A program made the translations under genes and the position numbers. Below the pieces are notes generated by a model that saw nothing but the letters and a program-made list of their open reading frames with translations, made no database searches and was not told the DNA's origin. From Bemisia tabaci (Eukaryota; Arthropoda; Insecta; Hemiptera; Aleyrodidae): a DNA stretch of 64,000 bases. The DNA lies in NCBI RefSeq assembly GCF_918797505.1, contig NC_092793.1, forward strand, positions 744,001 to 808,000, in the 5' to 3' direction. Positions 1-11,300 of this stretch are shown in pieces. Numbering within the stretch: the first letter of the stretch is position 1; every line of letters begins with the position of its first letter.

Positions 1-539
1 AGTTAAAGGGTGGGGGGGGAGGTGAACTGTTACAAGACCATGTATAGATTGTATTTGATAGTGGTTCAATGTATCGCTCGGTTCAAACAATAGAACATAA
101 CCTCAAACGAAAATTTTAGGATTTAAGTAAGATAAGCTAGAAATGAGAATACTTATACCAATTTCGCTTTTCATTGCCGTTTTATTCTCATAAGAATCAA
201 AAATCTATCACTAGAAACCCGTTCCCTCAGATTACTCAATTGACTTTTGAGGCTATGTTTACATGTTGAACCAATCGATATCGATACAATCTCACGTGTT
301 TGATGTGCAGCTGCGTTTTCCTAACAATGTATTTAAAAAAAGCTCCCCTCGTCCGAAACAAAGACGTCCAGATTTTCACGTATCTAAGAGGGTCACCTGG
401 AATCGGATGCTTAAGTCGGAACTCGCAAAAATCGTACGCAAAATTAATCAGCTGTCCTCCAGCGCTCGACGCCAAACTCATTTGATCTCACTCGTACTCT
501 CTCTCGCACCCATTATCCTTACGAAAAAAGTGGCAGCTA
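1..539. other. Unassigned left edge
   Basis: AT-rich sequence with several short overlapping open frames on both strands (for example + 263-559), none with a recognisable motif or splice context. Nothing else is seen here. It could be intron or upstream sequence of the Utp4 gene that runs rightward through the window. Confidence 0.4.
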
Positions 540-723
540 CCGGCCGCGATATCCCGTGAACCGGCGGGCGGATCTCGAAATCCTCCCTTATCCGGCGCCT
601 GGGGGTCGAGAGAGATCCCCGTGCGGAATTTCAGGGTCATAGGATCCACTGTACCGGAGATCCGCCGATGCGTGAGGCAGTCAGTCAATCAATGTGAAGT
701 CTCTTTTATTAGTACAGATTGAT
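540..723 (-). mobile_element. Helitron-like 5' end fragment
   Basis: Read on the minus strand, the segment begins with TC and an AT-rich lead containing TAATAAAAGAG, then a GATTGACTGACTGC stretch, then GC-rich sequence. The same order (TC, AT-rich lead with TAATAAAAG, then GC-rich sequence around ATCC/CCTGAAATTCCG) is seen in the fragment at 52220-52573. This layout is reminiscent of insect Helitron 5' ends, which start with TC and have no inverted repeats. No Rep/helicase coding and no convincing 3' hairpin-CTRR end are visible, so this is a family-level inference from form only. Confidence 0.35.
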
Positions 724-892
724 GGCTGAAATACGAATCCACATATCTCTCTACGTTGCAAACTTCCCACATATCTTATTTTTTCTTAGGGAAACCTCGA
801 GTTAGGTTTGTATTGTAAGGTTAGCCAATGTAATCTCTGTAAAGGTTTCCTTGATTTTTTTTTTCTATTTAGCAGAATACTTATTGTGTTTA

Positions 893-1423
893 AAAGACCT
901 CGCACACTCCTTATGGGAATGTGTACCACGATAGATTCCCAATTTTTTATTGCATTTACCTTGTCAGTGGATGCTGATCTAAAGTCATCATTGTGCCAAC
1001 TTTCTGCGAGGCACCATTTTCGCACTATCAGCGGTACAAGTTTCAATGTTTGCTTGAATAGTTGAAGGCAGTGTGGCAATTTCACAAGGAAAAAATCAGC
1101 GGGTTATATATAAGGAAAAGATGGGAGAGAGAAAAAAAGTCTGATTTGGACGGTGAAACCAAAAAGCTGGTGGAATCGGAGATAAGACTTCCAGGGTTTT
1201 CCTCATTTTCAGCAAATGTTGGAAGATAAATCTTGCTGCGCTGGCCTCCCCTATTCAAGTAATTATCGAAACTTCCTCTGCAGACTGTGCAAAAACGGTG
1301 CCTTGTAGAAAGTTGGTACAATGATAACTTTTAATCAGCACCCAAAGACATGCTTAATGCAGTAAACAAATTGGAAATAGATCGTGGTACACATTCCCCT
1401 TAAGGAGTGTGCAGGGTCCTTTC
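893..1423. mobile_element. MITE, family A copy 1
   Basis: The two ends are inverted copies of each other: the left starts near AAAGACCTCGCACACTCC and the right ends near GGAGTGTGCAGGGTCCTTT. Inverted similarity continues inward for about 150 bp (the CTTTCTGCGAGGCACC / GGTGCCTTGTAGAAAG pair). The same termini and arm sequence recur at 18352-18975, so this is a multicopy non-autonomous DNA element. It has no coding capacity. The superfamily is not assigned because no clear target-site duplication is visible. Confidence 0.75.
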
Positions 1424-1760
1424 AAGATACAAAGTTGGCTTGCTTTCCTTTCCAAAAATAAAATTGGAGAAGAAATTTTGAAGCATTGCAATGGTGATGC
1501 GTGGTTTCCGACTTTTGCCACTGATGTGTATTGTCTTTACTGATCTGTTATGAGCATTCCAAGTCTGTGCTCATTATAATGCTCCTGTTTTTGAAAATCT
1601 CTATGCTATCCAACATCTTAAAAGTATTAAGTTCTTGACGAAATTGCGAAGGACTTTTTAGAGATTACATTGAATTTGCTTCAAAATGAGTGGTCGTACA
1701 ACCCTCTGCAATGATTCGTTCTTTAGTTACAGGGAAAAAAAGAGCTTATAATTCTGGCAA
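1424..1760. repeat. Degenerate copy of the 1761-2463 arm sequence
   Basis: Roughly 1590-1760 resembles the stretch 2240-2345 and also 2118-2215 (the motif GTCGTACAACxCTCTGCAATGATTC appears at both 1690 and 2130). It therefore looks like a diverged direct repeat lying just outside the long inverted arm that starts at 1761. No gene is seen. Confidence 0.5.
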
Positions 1761-2463
1761 TTTGTGTATTCTTTGTTCAAAAGGAATTTTCATTTCTCGA
1801 TTCAAAAACTGAAAACAAGCACATAAGTTAATTTGAAAATGTGATTTCAGGATTTTGATCCTTAGAATCCTAAAGTATGCAAATTTAGACGATTTTTCGT
1901 CCAAACCGAACCTCGATATCTATCTTCGTTTGAGAAATATCGAGGTTCACAGGTTTTGACTTCCAAACCACCACCTTCTCCCTAGCGCCAAGCGCCCCCT
2001 TCGGGAATCAGGAAATTTGGGAAAAGAAGCAATCAAGTATGAGTAATCAATAGACAAAGTTTGAAGAAATTCCAGGGGAGGGGTCGAAAAAAGCCGTTTT
2101 TGCATCAAGCTCTTTGCTTTAAAGTGAGTCGTCGTACAACACTCTGCAATGATTCATTCTTTAGTAGCAGGTGGAAAAAAAAAAAAAAACTTAAAATTCC
2201 GGCAACTTTACGAGAAATCCTGTTTTGCGGTAGTTATCATCATTTTGCACGAAATATATAAAGTTCTCCAAGGAGTAAACTGAGAACTTTGTTGAAAGTG
2301 TATTAAATTTACGTCAAATTGAGTGCTCTCACAATATTGTACAATGCTCCGTTACTGAGTAACACGAGGTTGCAATGTCCCTATGATTTCGGTTATCTTC
2401 TGTGAAAGACCCCTTGTTGGTCGTTCAATGCATTACGCAATTGAGCAACTAATTTAACACCGG
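1761..2463 (+). repeat. Left inverted arm of the 3.9-kb element
   Basis: It reads outward to inward from TTTGTGTATTC to AATTTAACACCGG. The inner boundary is where similarity to the right arm stops (GGACATGAAG here against CGGTTTGAC in the reversed right arm). It contains an A-run at 2176-2189 mirrored by a T-run in the right arm. Confidence 0.85.
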
Positions 2464-4996
2464 ACATGAAGAGAATAAAATTAAATTGAAAATTTTACAC
2501 CCAGAATGAGAGTGCTCGTATATTTTTGCGAATTGATATTGTAATTGGCAGGAATGTAAGACTTATCTAATGAGTTATAGTGATGAAAAAAATAATCCAT
2601 CACTTGAGTAAATATGTTGTGTTTCCTAATTTGTTTTATGCTCACATAAGGCAAAATTGCCGCATCCTACTAAAAATTTACCACACATAGGTATGGAAAA
2701 GCAATTATAGTGGTCAATGGATCCAACTGAAATGAACCATCAATAAAAGATTGCACACACTGCAACAGAGGCTTAAACTGCACCTGTTGTGAATCTTTTT
2801 CCTCAAACGGTATTTGTGGGAGGCAAAAGCAAGTTAAAATCAAATCCTGTCAGCAAAACAAAAATAAAAGCTTTGATAGGAAATCGATTGATATCTAACA
2901 GATGTGATGAAGTGAATGTTAAAGGAGATGATGATATGGACATTAGGTTGTTCCTTATTTTTTAAATTTTCGAATTCGAAAGAGGTCCTGGTCCTAAAAG
3001 TTGATGTGTGGATACATTAGAAGCCTCGCACAAATTTAAATTCGGAAAAAATTTAAAACAATTTTTACCCGATGCTCAAACGACTTAAGTGACACGGGTT
3101 GAAATTTGAGATTTTTCGATAAAATAACACTGATTTCCCATGGAAAACGCCGAGTTACGGCCCTATCGTGCGAAAATTTCGTCCGTTTCGTCGTATCTGC
3201 AACACGAAAGCCGCAAAACACCCATGAAAGGCGCGCGCAACGAGAGACACTGGGAGCAAAATGGGCGCGCAGCGCCGCGCCGTAACGCAACGCGCGCGCG
3301 TCCTCTGCACTGCCTATAAGCGACATGCCGCACGCACGCACTAAGCTTACGCGGGCCCGAAAGTTCCCGTCCGCTGCAATGTATCATTACGAATTTACCT
3401 AGACACACTTTAACATTAAAAAACAGTTGAAATGTATAAATACATCAAAAAGACAAATTTTCTTTGTTAAATATTGGCTATATGTAGGAAAATCAATTTC
3501 AACAAATAAAACAGTCGAAAGTTAATAAACTAAATCAAATAATCCACAGTTTACTTAAAGGCTTAGAGTCTTAAAATGGTTGACAGACTATTTTCATTAT
3601 TTTTGTATGGTTTTATTGACTTTGGCTTTGACTTGTAAGAGATCATGAAAATAATTGTCTTCAAATGTGACCCTAGACATTAGTTAAATTGTACGTTCTG
3701 ACGGACAGGTGGATTCGGCAACTCTGCATTGTGTCTCATGTTGTGAACAAAGACTCTCTTTGTGTTCGATGTAAGTCCATCATCAAATAATGCCAAGGGA
3801 ACCAAATTTTTACTACAGAAGTACAGAGGTACCATGCGTGGCTGGATAAATTACGGAGCACAACACTACCTGATGTAAGTACTCTCGTTAAAGCTGCAAA
3901 ACTTCTAGAGGTCTGCGATGACCTCTGGGTCATTTTTCCGGGCCCCAATATGACATACGTCCTCCTCAATGTGTACCTACGCTGAAGAATGCCCGGTCAG
4001 TCCAGGCTTCTCCCCAACCAACATTCTAGCCTTTTTTTTCAATATCATGGATTTGCCATTTTCATTTCTAGACTCTTGCCCAGCCCCATGGCTATTTACT
4101 TCCGAGTATCTTGAGGTAAAAAAAATATTTAAATCATAAAAGTTGATATAGTGACCATGCTGAGCGCAAAATTAAAGTGATGTCCACGCACAACAGGAGG
4201 ATAGGTAACATCGGCAGGTAATGGAGATCTTGCATGTGTTAGGAGTTAGTGATTTAAGTTCTGACAAAAAAAGCCTTAGGATATTAAATATATATAGATT
4301 ATTACGCACAATTCCGCGAGAAACACGATGGTTTTATCAGTTTCCTCCGAGACAAATTCCAAAACTGAAAAAAGCTCTGAAAGTTGATGCTGTAATGGAG
4401 GGGATATCCCATGCTATCCTGAGAGTCCACCTCTGTATCAAGTCAAACTCTCCATGCAAAGAGCGAATAATATAAATTGACAGGGTAGCCACTTTGTTGG
4501 GGTTTCCAAAACTAAAAACATGTGTTTTCAGTTTTGACCGCAATCCTGCTGATTCATTTCGACAGTAAGAGTCGGCAATCACACGACTCCGTTTGCGACG
4601 TTGCAGCCTTCCTGTCATACCTAGGTACTTTATTTTTAAAACGGAAAACTACTCACTGGCAATTCTTTAAAACTGCCGTGATTTTTTTCCATGTGAGAAG
4701 AAAAGTCTGCATAAACTTTAATTTTTCCCCTACCTTTTACTGGTTGCAACTCTACGCTACATATTTTTGAGGTAGTAAGGAAACCTGCTGCCTTTCAGTT
4801 GCTCCTGAAATGTGATGAATTTCAGAACAGAGCCAATGTATTCTGCGGTCAAATTCAAACTCGGGATGAAATTGAATGTTTTGGGGAAACAACAGCTGTT
4901 CTATTATGCGGAGGAAGAAAAGAGGAAACTTTGAAAGATCCTTGGTGTCGAATTTTCAAAAAAAAAAGCTACCACATCAAAGCCTTTTGTCAAACC
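2464..4996. other. Interior of the 3.9-kb element, no gene recognised
   Basis: Mostly AT-rich with many stops in all frames. A CpG-rich island at about 3150-3380 (GCGCGCG runs) stands out against its surroundings. Positions 4366-4490 resemble one arm of the element at 53225-54045 (shared GGAGGGGATxxxC and TGAGAGTCCACCTCTGT), so a further repeat is probably nested here. An open frame at 4799-5005 ends in the right arm and resembles nothing known. Confidence 0.5.
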
Positions 4997-5699
4997 GGGT
5001 GTTAAATTAGTTGTTCAATTGCGTAATGCATTGAACGACCAACAAGGAGTCTCTCACAGAAGATGACCGAAATCATAGGGACATTGCAACCTCGTGTTAC
5101 TCAGTAACGGAGCATTGCACAATATTGTGAGAGCACTCAATTTGACGTAAATTTAATACACTTTCAACAAAGTTCTCAGTTTACTCCTTGGAGAACTTTA
5201 TATATTTCGTGCAAAATGATGATAACTACCGCAAAACAGGATTTCTCGTAAAGTTGCCGGAATTTTAAGTTTTTTTTTTTTTTTTCCACCTGCTACTAAA
5301 GAATGAATCATTGCAGAGTGTTGTACGACGACTCACTTTAAAGCAAAGAGCTTGATGCAAAAACGGCTTTTTTCGACCCCTCCCCTGGAATTTCTTCAAA
5401 CTTTGTCTATTGATTACTCATACTTGATTGCTTCTTTTCCCAAATTTCCTGATTCCCGAAGGGGGCGCTTGGCGCTAGGGAGAAGGTGGTGGTTTGGAAG
5501 TCAAAACCTGTGAACCTCGATATTTCTCAAACGAAGATAGATATCGAGGTTCGGTTTGGACGAAAAATCGTCTAAATTTGCATACTTTAGGATTCTAAGG
5601 ATCAAAATCCTGAAATCACATTTTCAAATTAACTTATGTGCTTGTTTTCAGTTTTTGAATCGAGAAATGAAAATTCCTTTTGAACAAAGAATACACAAA
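4997..5699 (-). repeat. Right inverted arm of the 3.9-kb element
   Basis: Reverse complement of 1761-2463, nearly base for base. The run of about 17 Ts at 5269-5285 corresponds to the A-run of the left arm with a small length difference. It is followed within about 12 bp by the unrelated palindrome at 5712-6325. Confidence 0.85.
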
Positions 5700-5711
5700 A
5701 TATTTAATTTT

Positions 5712-6325
5712 TCATGTGAATCAAAACCAGTTTTCCAAATTTTTCGTCTTTTTCTGCATCCAACGAGTGGTCCATTAAGCTAGGGAACCAAAGGGGGGTT
5801 CGAGAGTTATGAATGATTAAAGGTTTTCTGTACGCGTGCCGATCGATTTTTGCGCGCTAAACAATGGTTCTAAAGCCGAATTAGGGTGTTACTAAATCAG
5901 GTTAAACGTTCAAACCGTACAAAATACATTTTTAGGGGTTCTTAAGCGTCGCTGAGTTCAAAAATGACAGGTACTTCCAATAATTCACTTTTTTCCGATA
6001 TTATTTATTCCTAGGCCCACCGGGCAGCCGGTCGGTCGGCTTTCGGTGGACCTCTCAAGTTTCAATTTTGGAAGTATCTGTAATTTCTGAACTCAACGAC
6101 CCTCAAGAATCCCTGAAAACGTATTTAGCACGGTTTGACCTTATAATCTGATTTATCAACACCCAAATTCGACTTTGGTACCACAGTTAGGCGCGCGAAA
6201 ATCGGTCGGCGGAAACTTCAATCGTTCATAACTCTCGAACCCTTTGGTTTTCCACCCTAATGGACCACTCATTGGATACAGAAAATGATGAACGATTTAG
6301 AAAATTGGTTTTGGTTCAAATAAAA
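5712..6325. mobile_element. Palindromic MITE, ~615 bp
   Basis: The two halves are inverted copies around a centre near 6015. The left half contains GAGTGGTCCATTAAGCTAGG and the right half CCTAATGGACCACTC. Pairing extends outward through CAAAACCAGTTTTCC / AAAATTGGTTTTGG. There is no coding capacity. The motif GTGGTCCATT also occurs at 7033 and 13043 in the neighbouring large element, hinting at related termini. The superfamily is not assigned. Confidence 0.7.
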
Positions 6326-6442
6326 AATTGTGTACTTGAGCACTATCAAAAATTTAATACTTTTCCTGAAAAATGCAAAAATGTGTAAAAAAAAAAAATA
6401 AAAATGCAAATATTATACATTCCAGCGTCTGGAGCCATCCCT

Positions 6443-6465
6443 CCCCCCCCCCCCCCCCCCCCCCC
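6443..6465 (+). repeat. Poly-C tract, left border of the 6.6-kb element
   Basis: Twenty-three consecutive Cs lie directly before AGTCCAGGCAAT. Another poly-C run, in the same orientation, follows the matching inverted end at 13051-13062. Confidence 0.9.
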
Positions 6466-6839
6466 AGTCCAGGCAATAGGGAAGTGCTTGGGGAAAATTT
6501 CCCGGAAAACTTTTTGATGAGTGATTTCTATGTATATCTGGACGCTGAATCCGAATTTCGCATTTGTGCAAAGACCTTTTCGCCGCTAAAGCCGCCATTT
6601 TAAAAAAATGGCGTAAAATCCCGGTTTTTGAAAATATCTCGCTTATTTTTGATTTGTGACCAAAGTAGTAAATTTCAAAATTAATGTACATGAAATTCTA
6701 AAGAAAAGATGTTCTTATCAATTTTTTGAATTGACTGAAAATTAAGCCGCCAGAGCGCGCTGAAAAAACCGCCAAAATTCGAATTTCGCGAAACTTGCGT
6801 TTTTCTCGTGAGTAATTTTTCACAGGGCGACTCTACGTG

Positions 6840-8247
6840 CGCGATTTGACTTACGTAGAGCTTTGAGTTTCTTGTGAGCGGGCCTTTCAAATTCCTCATA
6901 ACCAATGTGAAATAAAAACGTTAATATCTTCCTTAGGAGTTGATTTCAGTAATTTTCGTTGCGCAAATCGTGTTCCGCGTGAAATTCTGGTTCGGAAACA
7001 TGTATTAGAATGCTTAAATTCGTACCTTGTCTAGTGGTCCATTGGGCATTAAATAGGGGCTCTTGGGGAAAATTTCTCGGAAAACTTTTTGATGAGTGAT
7101 ACCTATGTATTTTTGGACGCTGAATCCGAATTTCGCATTTGTGTAAAGATTTCTTAGCCGCTAAAGCCGCCATTTTGAAAAAATAGCCTTAAAATGACCT
7201 AAAATCCCGGTTTTTGAAAATATCTCGCCTTTTTTTGATGTTTTTTACCAAAGTAATTATTTTCAAAATTAAAGTACATGAAATTCTAAAGAAAAGATGT
7301 TCTTATCAATTTTTTGAATTGACTGAAATTTAAGCCGCCAGAGCGCGCTGAAAAAATCGCCAAAATTCGAATTTCGCGAAACTTGCGTTTTTCTCGTGAG
7401 TAACTTTTCTCAGGGCGACTCTACGTGAAAAATCTTAATTATCAAACTGATAGAGGAACAAATCTAATACTAGGAGTTGCTGTTTTCTTCATTTTTCTTA
7501 GTCCTTGACGGCACTGACAAGCTTTTGAAGTCGCATTGAAAAAAGCTAAACCGAGCATGGGCAGGGTTCTCCAGTATCTGCGTAATTACTCTTCTGTGGA
7601 CTTTTCTAGGGGACCTATTTACGAGTCAGATTGTAAAATTTCATTGGAAGGTGATCCCCCCCCCCCAAAAAAAACCCCTAATAATTAAATGTCACAAATT
7701 ACCCCCCTCCCCCTCCTCACTCTGGCAATTACCCGTTACTGGCGCAATTCATTTTATGAATGAAACGTAAATGATTTCATCGGTAATATTTCGAGTAACA
7801 TTAATAATTAATCAGGTAATTTCTATAAGTTCTCATAAATAATTGCTTTTTTTTGGACGGGAATAGGGAAAATGGACGGAAAAAAGCTTTCTTAGAAGTA
7901 GACGGACTGTATTATTACATTTGCATAGCTTTTTTAAGTTTTAATGAAGACATTTCAGAGTTTTCTTAATTTTCACAAATCAGGTAATTTTTGAGCAAAT
8001 TATACTCTGCATACAAAGTTGTAAAATGCAAATCATGTATCTACCTAAGTATTTTCTACAGCGTATTGTAGATGGTCCTGGAATTTTCGTGAGATCAGTT
8101 TGTGGCACATCCGAGTTCTTGTTTTTTTGATTGGATGGTTCCGGATCAATATGTTGCACTGCTTTGTTTGAGTGCAGTACTCTTGTTGCTGGTTCTTCAA
8201 TTTCCAGGTCACTTTCGTCATATTAACTGTCAGTTTCAGATTTTTCA
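6840..8247 (+). repeat. Left 1.4-kb inverted arm
   Basis: Inverted and near-perfect copy of 11301-12704, from GCGCGATTTGACTTACGTAG inward to CTGTCAGTTTCAGATTTTT. It includes a C-run followed by an A-run near 7658-7676 that is mirrored in the other arm. Short open frames here (6946-7173 minus, 8045-8284 minus) have identical mirror copies in the right arm and are not genes. Confidence 0.9.
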
Positions 8248-8499
8248 GAAACGTGAATGATTTCATCGGTGATTTTTCGAGCAAAATTTTATGTTAAGTT
8301 ACTTGACAACACATGAAAAAAGATGGAAACGCTGATTTGCATGACCTTCCTTATGCATCAATACATCATGAACTCCTAGTTTAAAATTGGCAACCTCCGT
8401 CGGAGACGAATGAATGTCCATCGACAAGTTGCAACTTGAGCTTACAAGCTATGACTTGTATAGTTATTTGATCTTTGATTCACTTTAAAAATTGAATAT

Positions 8500-9117
8500 T
8501 TTTTGAAAAAAATCACGATTTAATCAAGTATGCAGAGGAATTTAAACACTCGAAATCAACACGTGAAATCATTTCTGCTGCAGGCCAGAAGCTGTTTCTT
8601 GCACTTTATGGCCAGAGAGACGTTGAGAAAGTTTCTCTAAATAAGCACAGATACGGCTGATTTACAAAATCTTCATTTCAAATAAAGAAAATCTTGGGTC
8701 TTTGCAACCAACTGAGAAGGCTGCAGCAGAGCATGCATTCCGAACTTATTTGCAGGTCCAGGAGTGGCAGGGCGAGAAAAAGGATCCTTGCAATTGGGGC
8801 TGGAAAGCCACCAAAAATGGGCTAACGCCTATAACAAATTTGGATTCATCAGCTCCTGAAAATATTTTGAAGCTAATTGCCTGCAAGTGCAAGAAAGGTT
8901 GCCGCGAGACTTGTGGGTGCCGTAAAAATGGCTTACGATGCACCATTCTCTATCAGATGTGCAATCAATCCTGCGATAATTTTCAAATGGAAGATATCCT
9001 ACAAAGAGAGGAAGAGGAAGGAGACATCGATGAACCGGAAATGACATTCTTAGATGATACTCAGGATTGTGAACCTGGCTCATCTACGCCATCAACGCCG
9101 CACACTGGAACAAAATG
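8500..9117 (+). pseudogene. Decayed transposon-type protein, C-terminal CXC-like domain
   Basis: Conceptual translation from about 8500 gives a stretch with SAAGQKLFLALYGQ and SLNKHRYG, an in-frame TGA at 8658-8660, a frameshift near 8680, and then an open stretch to 9117. That stretch runs through LQPTEKAAAEHAF, a WGW motif, a PIT...APENILKLI segment, a cysteine cluster (CKCKKGCRETCGCRKNGL.C...C..SC) and an acidic, Ser/Thr-rich tail. The cysteine spacing resembles CXC (tesmin/TSO1-like) metal-binding repeats. From memory, this WGW plus CXC arrangement recurs at the C-terminus of large uncharacterised multicopy arthropod proteins linked to mobile DNA. That is knowledge of the family, not something shown here. 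The open part has no ATG start. It lies between the arms of the 6.6-kb palindrome, so it may be the relic of that element's own gene. Confidence 0.55.
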
Positions 9118-9309
9118 AGCAAAAGGTCGGACATGGGGGTGTCGCTAATTTTGGATCCGGAGTGGGCATGAAGTGTTCCTGAGGGTTCATACTGTACGAA
9201 TCTAGCATGCATTTTCAATTTTTTTCCTCCAATTTTTTCCTGGAGCTCCTCAAATGTGGCAGATTCCGCTGTTCCTGAAATTGTCATACTTTGTCAAATT
9301 CTTTTCGAC

Positions 9310-9990
9310 CCTTGTATTTTGTTGTGAGGTTATTGCATGTAAATTTTGATGCCTGAAACTAATTTTTAAGACTCTGAGGAACATTTTTCACTGGTAATAA
9401 TTGAAATTATGTCATATCTGAAGGCTGCCACGTAACTCTAAAGTTACCTACTTCAAAAAGATGAAAATTGAACTTTACGCAAGCTTTCAAAAAATTCAAC
9501 GCATTTCGCCGAAAAAGTAAGCCTATCCCGTGCTCAAGTAATCCTTTGAGAATGATAATCAGCCATATTTGGCTGCAGATAGGCGCAGATTCGTGAAATT
9601 CTTTGATTTTCGTCTGAAAAGGCCAGACAGCACGAGCGGGTCTCCCTCCGACAAACTCTATTCCCCCCCTATATTTTTTTGTGATATTAACCCATGTTTT
9701 TGATGCTTGAAACCTATTTTTGAGACTCTACGGAACATTTTTCAGTGGTCCTAATTAAAATTATCTCAATAGTGAAGGCTACCACGTATCCCTAAAGTCA
9801 CCTGCTTCAAAAAGATGAAAATTGAACTTTAAGCAAGCTTTTAAAAATTATGCCGCATTTTGCCAAAAAAGTAAGCATTTGGCGTGCTCAAGTAATCTTT
9901 TGAGAATGATAAACAGCCATATTTGCTAGCAGATAGCTGCAGATTCGCGAAATTTATTGAATTTTGCAGACGGTATAAGGCACCCGGCAA
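9310..9990 (+). repeat. ~355-bp tandem duplication, diverged
   Basis: 9310-9620 and 9670-9978 are direct copies sharing AAAAAGATGAAAATTGAACTTT, GTGCTCAAGTAATC and TTTGAGAATGATAA. Divergence is considerable. There is no coding signal. Confidence 0.75.
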
Positions 9991-9999
9991 TAGCCTACG

Positions 10000-11300
10000 T
10001 TGGGACGTCCTGAAAAATTAGAAAATGTACAATTGTTCATATATTTTGTATGGTTTTAAAACCAACATTCCTCTGCCCAAGATACGTAAATTACAACCCC
10101 CCCCCCCCCCCCGGTGTAAGCTTAGAAGAATTTGCCTCTCTCGAAAGCAAATATCGCAGGTTGCCAAATGTGCTTAATCTAATTATGACACCCTGCGAAT
10201 TAAGGCGTAGCAGTTTCATTTAAGTAATATTGTGAACATAATAATGAGTACGCATAGTAGTGTTAAACATCAGCAAATATGGTTGCGTTCCATCCGCTCA
10301 AGATGCGACGTAGAGCGTAACTGGCCAATACGGATTTCCCATCGTAGGATTAGAGGTAAATTGATCGATGAGGGGACTTTATCCTTACTATTACTAGACC
10401 ATTAATAGATGACTGCCATTCCACCTGAATCTGGCATCCAAAACAATCGCAGAGATAAGTGGAAATGCATCAAATAAACAGTTTCACATTAAACAGTTCT
10501 ATATGGTTGATAACAACATTAAAAACGCAAAAATCTTAATCGCAAAATCTTAAAAATCTTACGGCTACTGCATTTCTAGTCCTTCATCATAGTAATAATG
10601 ACAGTGACATCAACTTCGAAGAGGACTTTTTTGGAGAGAGGTAGAGGTAGAGGAATCGATGGACAATGGCGGAACGAACGACAGCGAATAAGATGATTAT
10701 ATAGGCCCTCCAACCGTTTTTTTATGTCAACTGTGTTCTAATAGCAAACCGTATACCGAATAAGTATAGAGTTTTTTGATGAACTGACGGTTTACTTTAA
10801 TTTCCTATTCTTTCGATACGTTCTAATTATTCCACTGTGAAATAACTGCACAATAATCAGATCTATTAAAGCATAATTTTATTGTACCCGATACTTCTTT
10901 AATGTTGATGTGATGTAATGTTTGAGTCGATGAATCGATAGAATTATGGTCAAAATCGAATTCTATGATAAAAATACTTCAGATTATGTGAAATTCAATT
11001 TGGAATTGTGGGAATGGAAGTGAAACGGTCGAGAGAAACTGGAGAGAAAATGTACGAAAACACCTTGGTTCCTGGAATTCTGAGAGATACTTCATAAGCA
11101 CACCCAAAAACATGCATTTCCGTGTGGAATTCGGCCAAACTAAGGTCAAAATCGGATTCTGCGATGAAAATGCTTCAAGATCGTGTACATTCCGACCTAA
11201 AATTCCATAAAGATCAAAGGATATAGCGGAAAGAAGTTGCGGAGGAAGTCTATGACCGGGCAATCCTATGTTTCGTTCCAGTGTGTGCCGGTACCTGACC
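10000..11300. other. Interior of the 6.6-kb element, non-coding
   Basis: A 16-C run lies at 10097-10112. 10920-11290 resembles the last units of the array at 20700-21300: both contain GGTCAAAAATxxATTCTGCGATxGAAA and end in ATGACCGGGCA with a following CGTTCCA. The rest is AT-rich with no recognised gene. Confidence 0.45.

Larger units (their letters stand above)
1761..5699. mobile_element. 3.9-kb element with ~703-bp inverted arms
   Basis: Positions 1761-2463 and 4997-5699 are near-identical inverted copies, beginning TTTGTGTATTCTTTG and ending CAAAGAATACACAAA. They enclose about 2.5 kb. The differences are a handful of substitutions and poly-A/T length, so the arms are recent or have been homogenised. 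No transposase is recognisable in the interior. The family is a non-autonomous, foldback-type DNA element of unknown superfamily. No target-site duplication is evident next to the arms. An alternative is a segmental inverted duplication, but the sharp symmetrical ends favour a transposon. Confidence 0.7.

Noticed and set aside
6373..6603. Open frame encoding a run of prolines on the plus strand and glycines on the minus strand
   Set aside because: It is only the translation of the poly-C tract at 6443-6465 and the flanking repeat module.
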